The translations under genes and the position numbers were made by a program. A DNA stretch of 64,000 bases, taken from positions 186,001 through 250,000 of the forward strand of contig NZ_SDLI01000004.1 of assembly GCF_004123195.1 (NCBI RefSeq), given 5' to 3'. The notes below the pieces were generated by a model. That model had not been told where the DNA came from, ran no database searches, and saw only the letters and a program-made list of their open reading frames with translations. This document shows positions 63,295 to 64,000 of this stretch, piece after piece (position 1 is the first letter of the stretch; every line of letters begins with the position of its first letter). The DNA comes from Ammoniphilus sp. CFH 90114 (GTDB lineage: Bacteria; Bacillota; Bacilli; Aneurinibacillales; RAOX-1).

Positions 63295-63480
63295 ATGGCC
63301 GAAATAAAAATTAGGGATAATGGCCCCTTAGTTGTAAGTGGAGTTCCTCTACTTGATGGGGAAGGCCAACAACTAGAGACAAATGAACAAGTTTTTCTAT
63401 GTCGATGCGGACTTTCAGACAATAAGCCCTACTGTAATGGCGCTCATAAAGGAAAGTTTGAAAGTATTGTACGGGCTTAA
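63295..63480 (+). CDS. CDGSH iron-sulfur domain protein
   Basis: A 61-residue mitoNEET-like protein. The 2Fe-2S motif is FLCRCGLSDNKPYCNGAH (near 36-53), with three Cys and one His. ATG 63295 lies nine bases after GGAGG; ATG 63289 is too close. Likely an Fe-S or electron carrier. Confidence 0.92.
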   Translation: MAEIKIRDNGPLVVSGVPLLDGEGQQLETNEQVFLCRCGLSDNKPYCNGAHKGKFESIVRA

Positions 63481-63497
63481 GAAGGAGGATTACCCTT

Positions 63498-63518
63498 AGC
63501 GGAGATCCTCCGCTTTTA
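63498..63518. terminator. Terminator after the CDGSH gene
   Basis: AGCGGAG-ATC-CTCCGCT followed by TTT. The stem matches the palindrome unit of the dispersed four-palindrome repeat, so it may derive from one. Confidence 0.65.
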
Positions 63519-63980
63519 CTTCCGCCTATCCCACCTTATGAACCAACGGAAGAGAAACAAATTAACCCCATAATTTAAGGCTCCACTAATCGCCGTATGA
63601 TATAATGTCCACTTATGTAAAACCAATAGCTCCGTATGCTTCATTATAAAATAATCCTGAACAACCAAAAACACAACATACACTCCCATCCCCCACCACA
63701 ACATCCTCAAACGAATAGCATAATGAAGAACAAGTAACGTAAACCCAGGAAGTAGAAACCCATCATAGATCAAGTTATTAGCTGTCAAGTGAGGTAGAAA
63801 TCGGTATGGGAATTCTAAATAGTTTAAGGAAACTAAGAAATTAGATATGATCGTATTTAATACAGCTCTTACACCGAAAAAAAGTAGATAAGCACGAGCA
63901 AACTGTGCCCAATCCAATCCTCTCCAAATAACAATGAGAACAAGGATAGCCGAAGAGATAAGGATGAAGTCTTCTAACAT
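63516..63980 (-). CDS. Membrane protein, unknown
   Basis: A 154-residue protein with five predicted helices (about 4-20, 28-45, 68-88, 92-110 and 128-146) and a positive C-terminus (RWDRRK). It resembles in style the two membrane proteins at 48113-49103, but no named family is assured. ATG 63980 lies 20 bases from the window edge. Confidence 0.6.
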   Translation of the reverse strand: MLEDFILISSAILVLIVIWRGLDWAQFARAYLLFFGVRAVLNTIISNFLVSLNYLEFPYRFLPHLTANNLIYDGFLLPGFTLLVLHYAIRLRMLWWGMGVYVVFLVVQDYFIMKHTELLVLHKWTLYHTAISGALNYGVNLFLFRWFIRWDRRK

Positions 63981-64000
63981 GTCTGATACATCCTCTGTCT

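Overview
The window looks like a chromosomal segment of a spore-forming, low-to-medium GC member of the Bacillales (a Brevibacillus/Ammoniphilus-like bacterium is my guess; the sequence does not settle the genus). Reasons are a Spo0M gene, a GerP-like spore locus, a KinB-like kinase, strong Gram-positive ribosome binding sites, frequent GTG/TTG starts, and c-di-AMP, c-di-GMP and S-box riboswitches. No tRNA, rRNA, CRISPR array, prophage or intact insertion sequence was recognised.

Region 1-5.7 kb holds a CmoM-like methyltransferase, an orphan Tat-exported Fe-S/cytochrome b electron-transfer pair, a CoA-disulfide-reductase/rhodanese/TusA fusion and a CueP-type copper protein. The Fe-S/cytochrome b pair and the fusion gene each have an FNR-like box centred 41.5 bases from a predicted transcription start. 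Region 5.7-14.9 kb is a complete minus-strand [NiFe]-hydrogenase operon: hypA-hypB-hypF-hypC-hypD-hypE, a coiled-coil protein, a cytochrome b5-domain protein, small subunit, large subunit and maturation protease. Its enzyme has no Tat signal and no membrane anchor, and its HypA lacks the zinc-finger domain. Region 15-32 kb carries a c-di-AMP-riboswitch NlpC/P60 gene, a GlnK/GlnL-like two-component system beside a fused TRAP permease, AzoR, thiol oxidoreductases, an alcohol dehydrogenase and regulators. Region 32-48 kb holds a c-di-GMP-riboswitch small gene, Spo0M, a Fur-box gene, photolyase, the FNR-controlled di-iron repair protein, a chemoreceptor, a reductase, an MFS/tautomerase/PaiB operon with divergent LysR, a KinB-like kinase and an AKR/MFS pair. 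Region 49-52.3 kb is a GerP-like spore cluster. Region 52-61.6 kb holds TauE, fumarase and an S-box operon (CoA-transferase, thioredoxin, sulfonate-type ABC importer, MetY-CoA-binding fusion). The right edge has enoyl-CoA hydratase, a DUF1450-like protein and a CDGSH protein.

The most exciting signal is not visible to a standard gene caller. Two unrelated genes, the CueP-like copper protein (5102-5638) and a FrnE/DsbA-like oxidoreductase (26448-27095), are interrupted in frame by TGA exactly where their families have a functional cysteine. In both cases a compact hairpin with a GG-starting three-base loop lies 18-20 bases past the TGA, the geometry of a bacterial SECIS element. Both are best read as selenoproteins, giving a Sec-copper-binding CueP and a UxxC DsbA. 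A second hidden signal is a roughly 190-bp element of four palindromes with conserved 50/60/52-base spacing, present three times in intergenic DNA.
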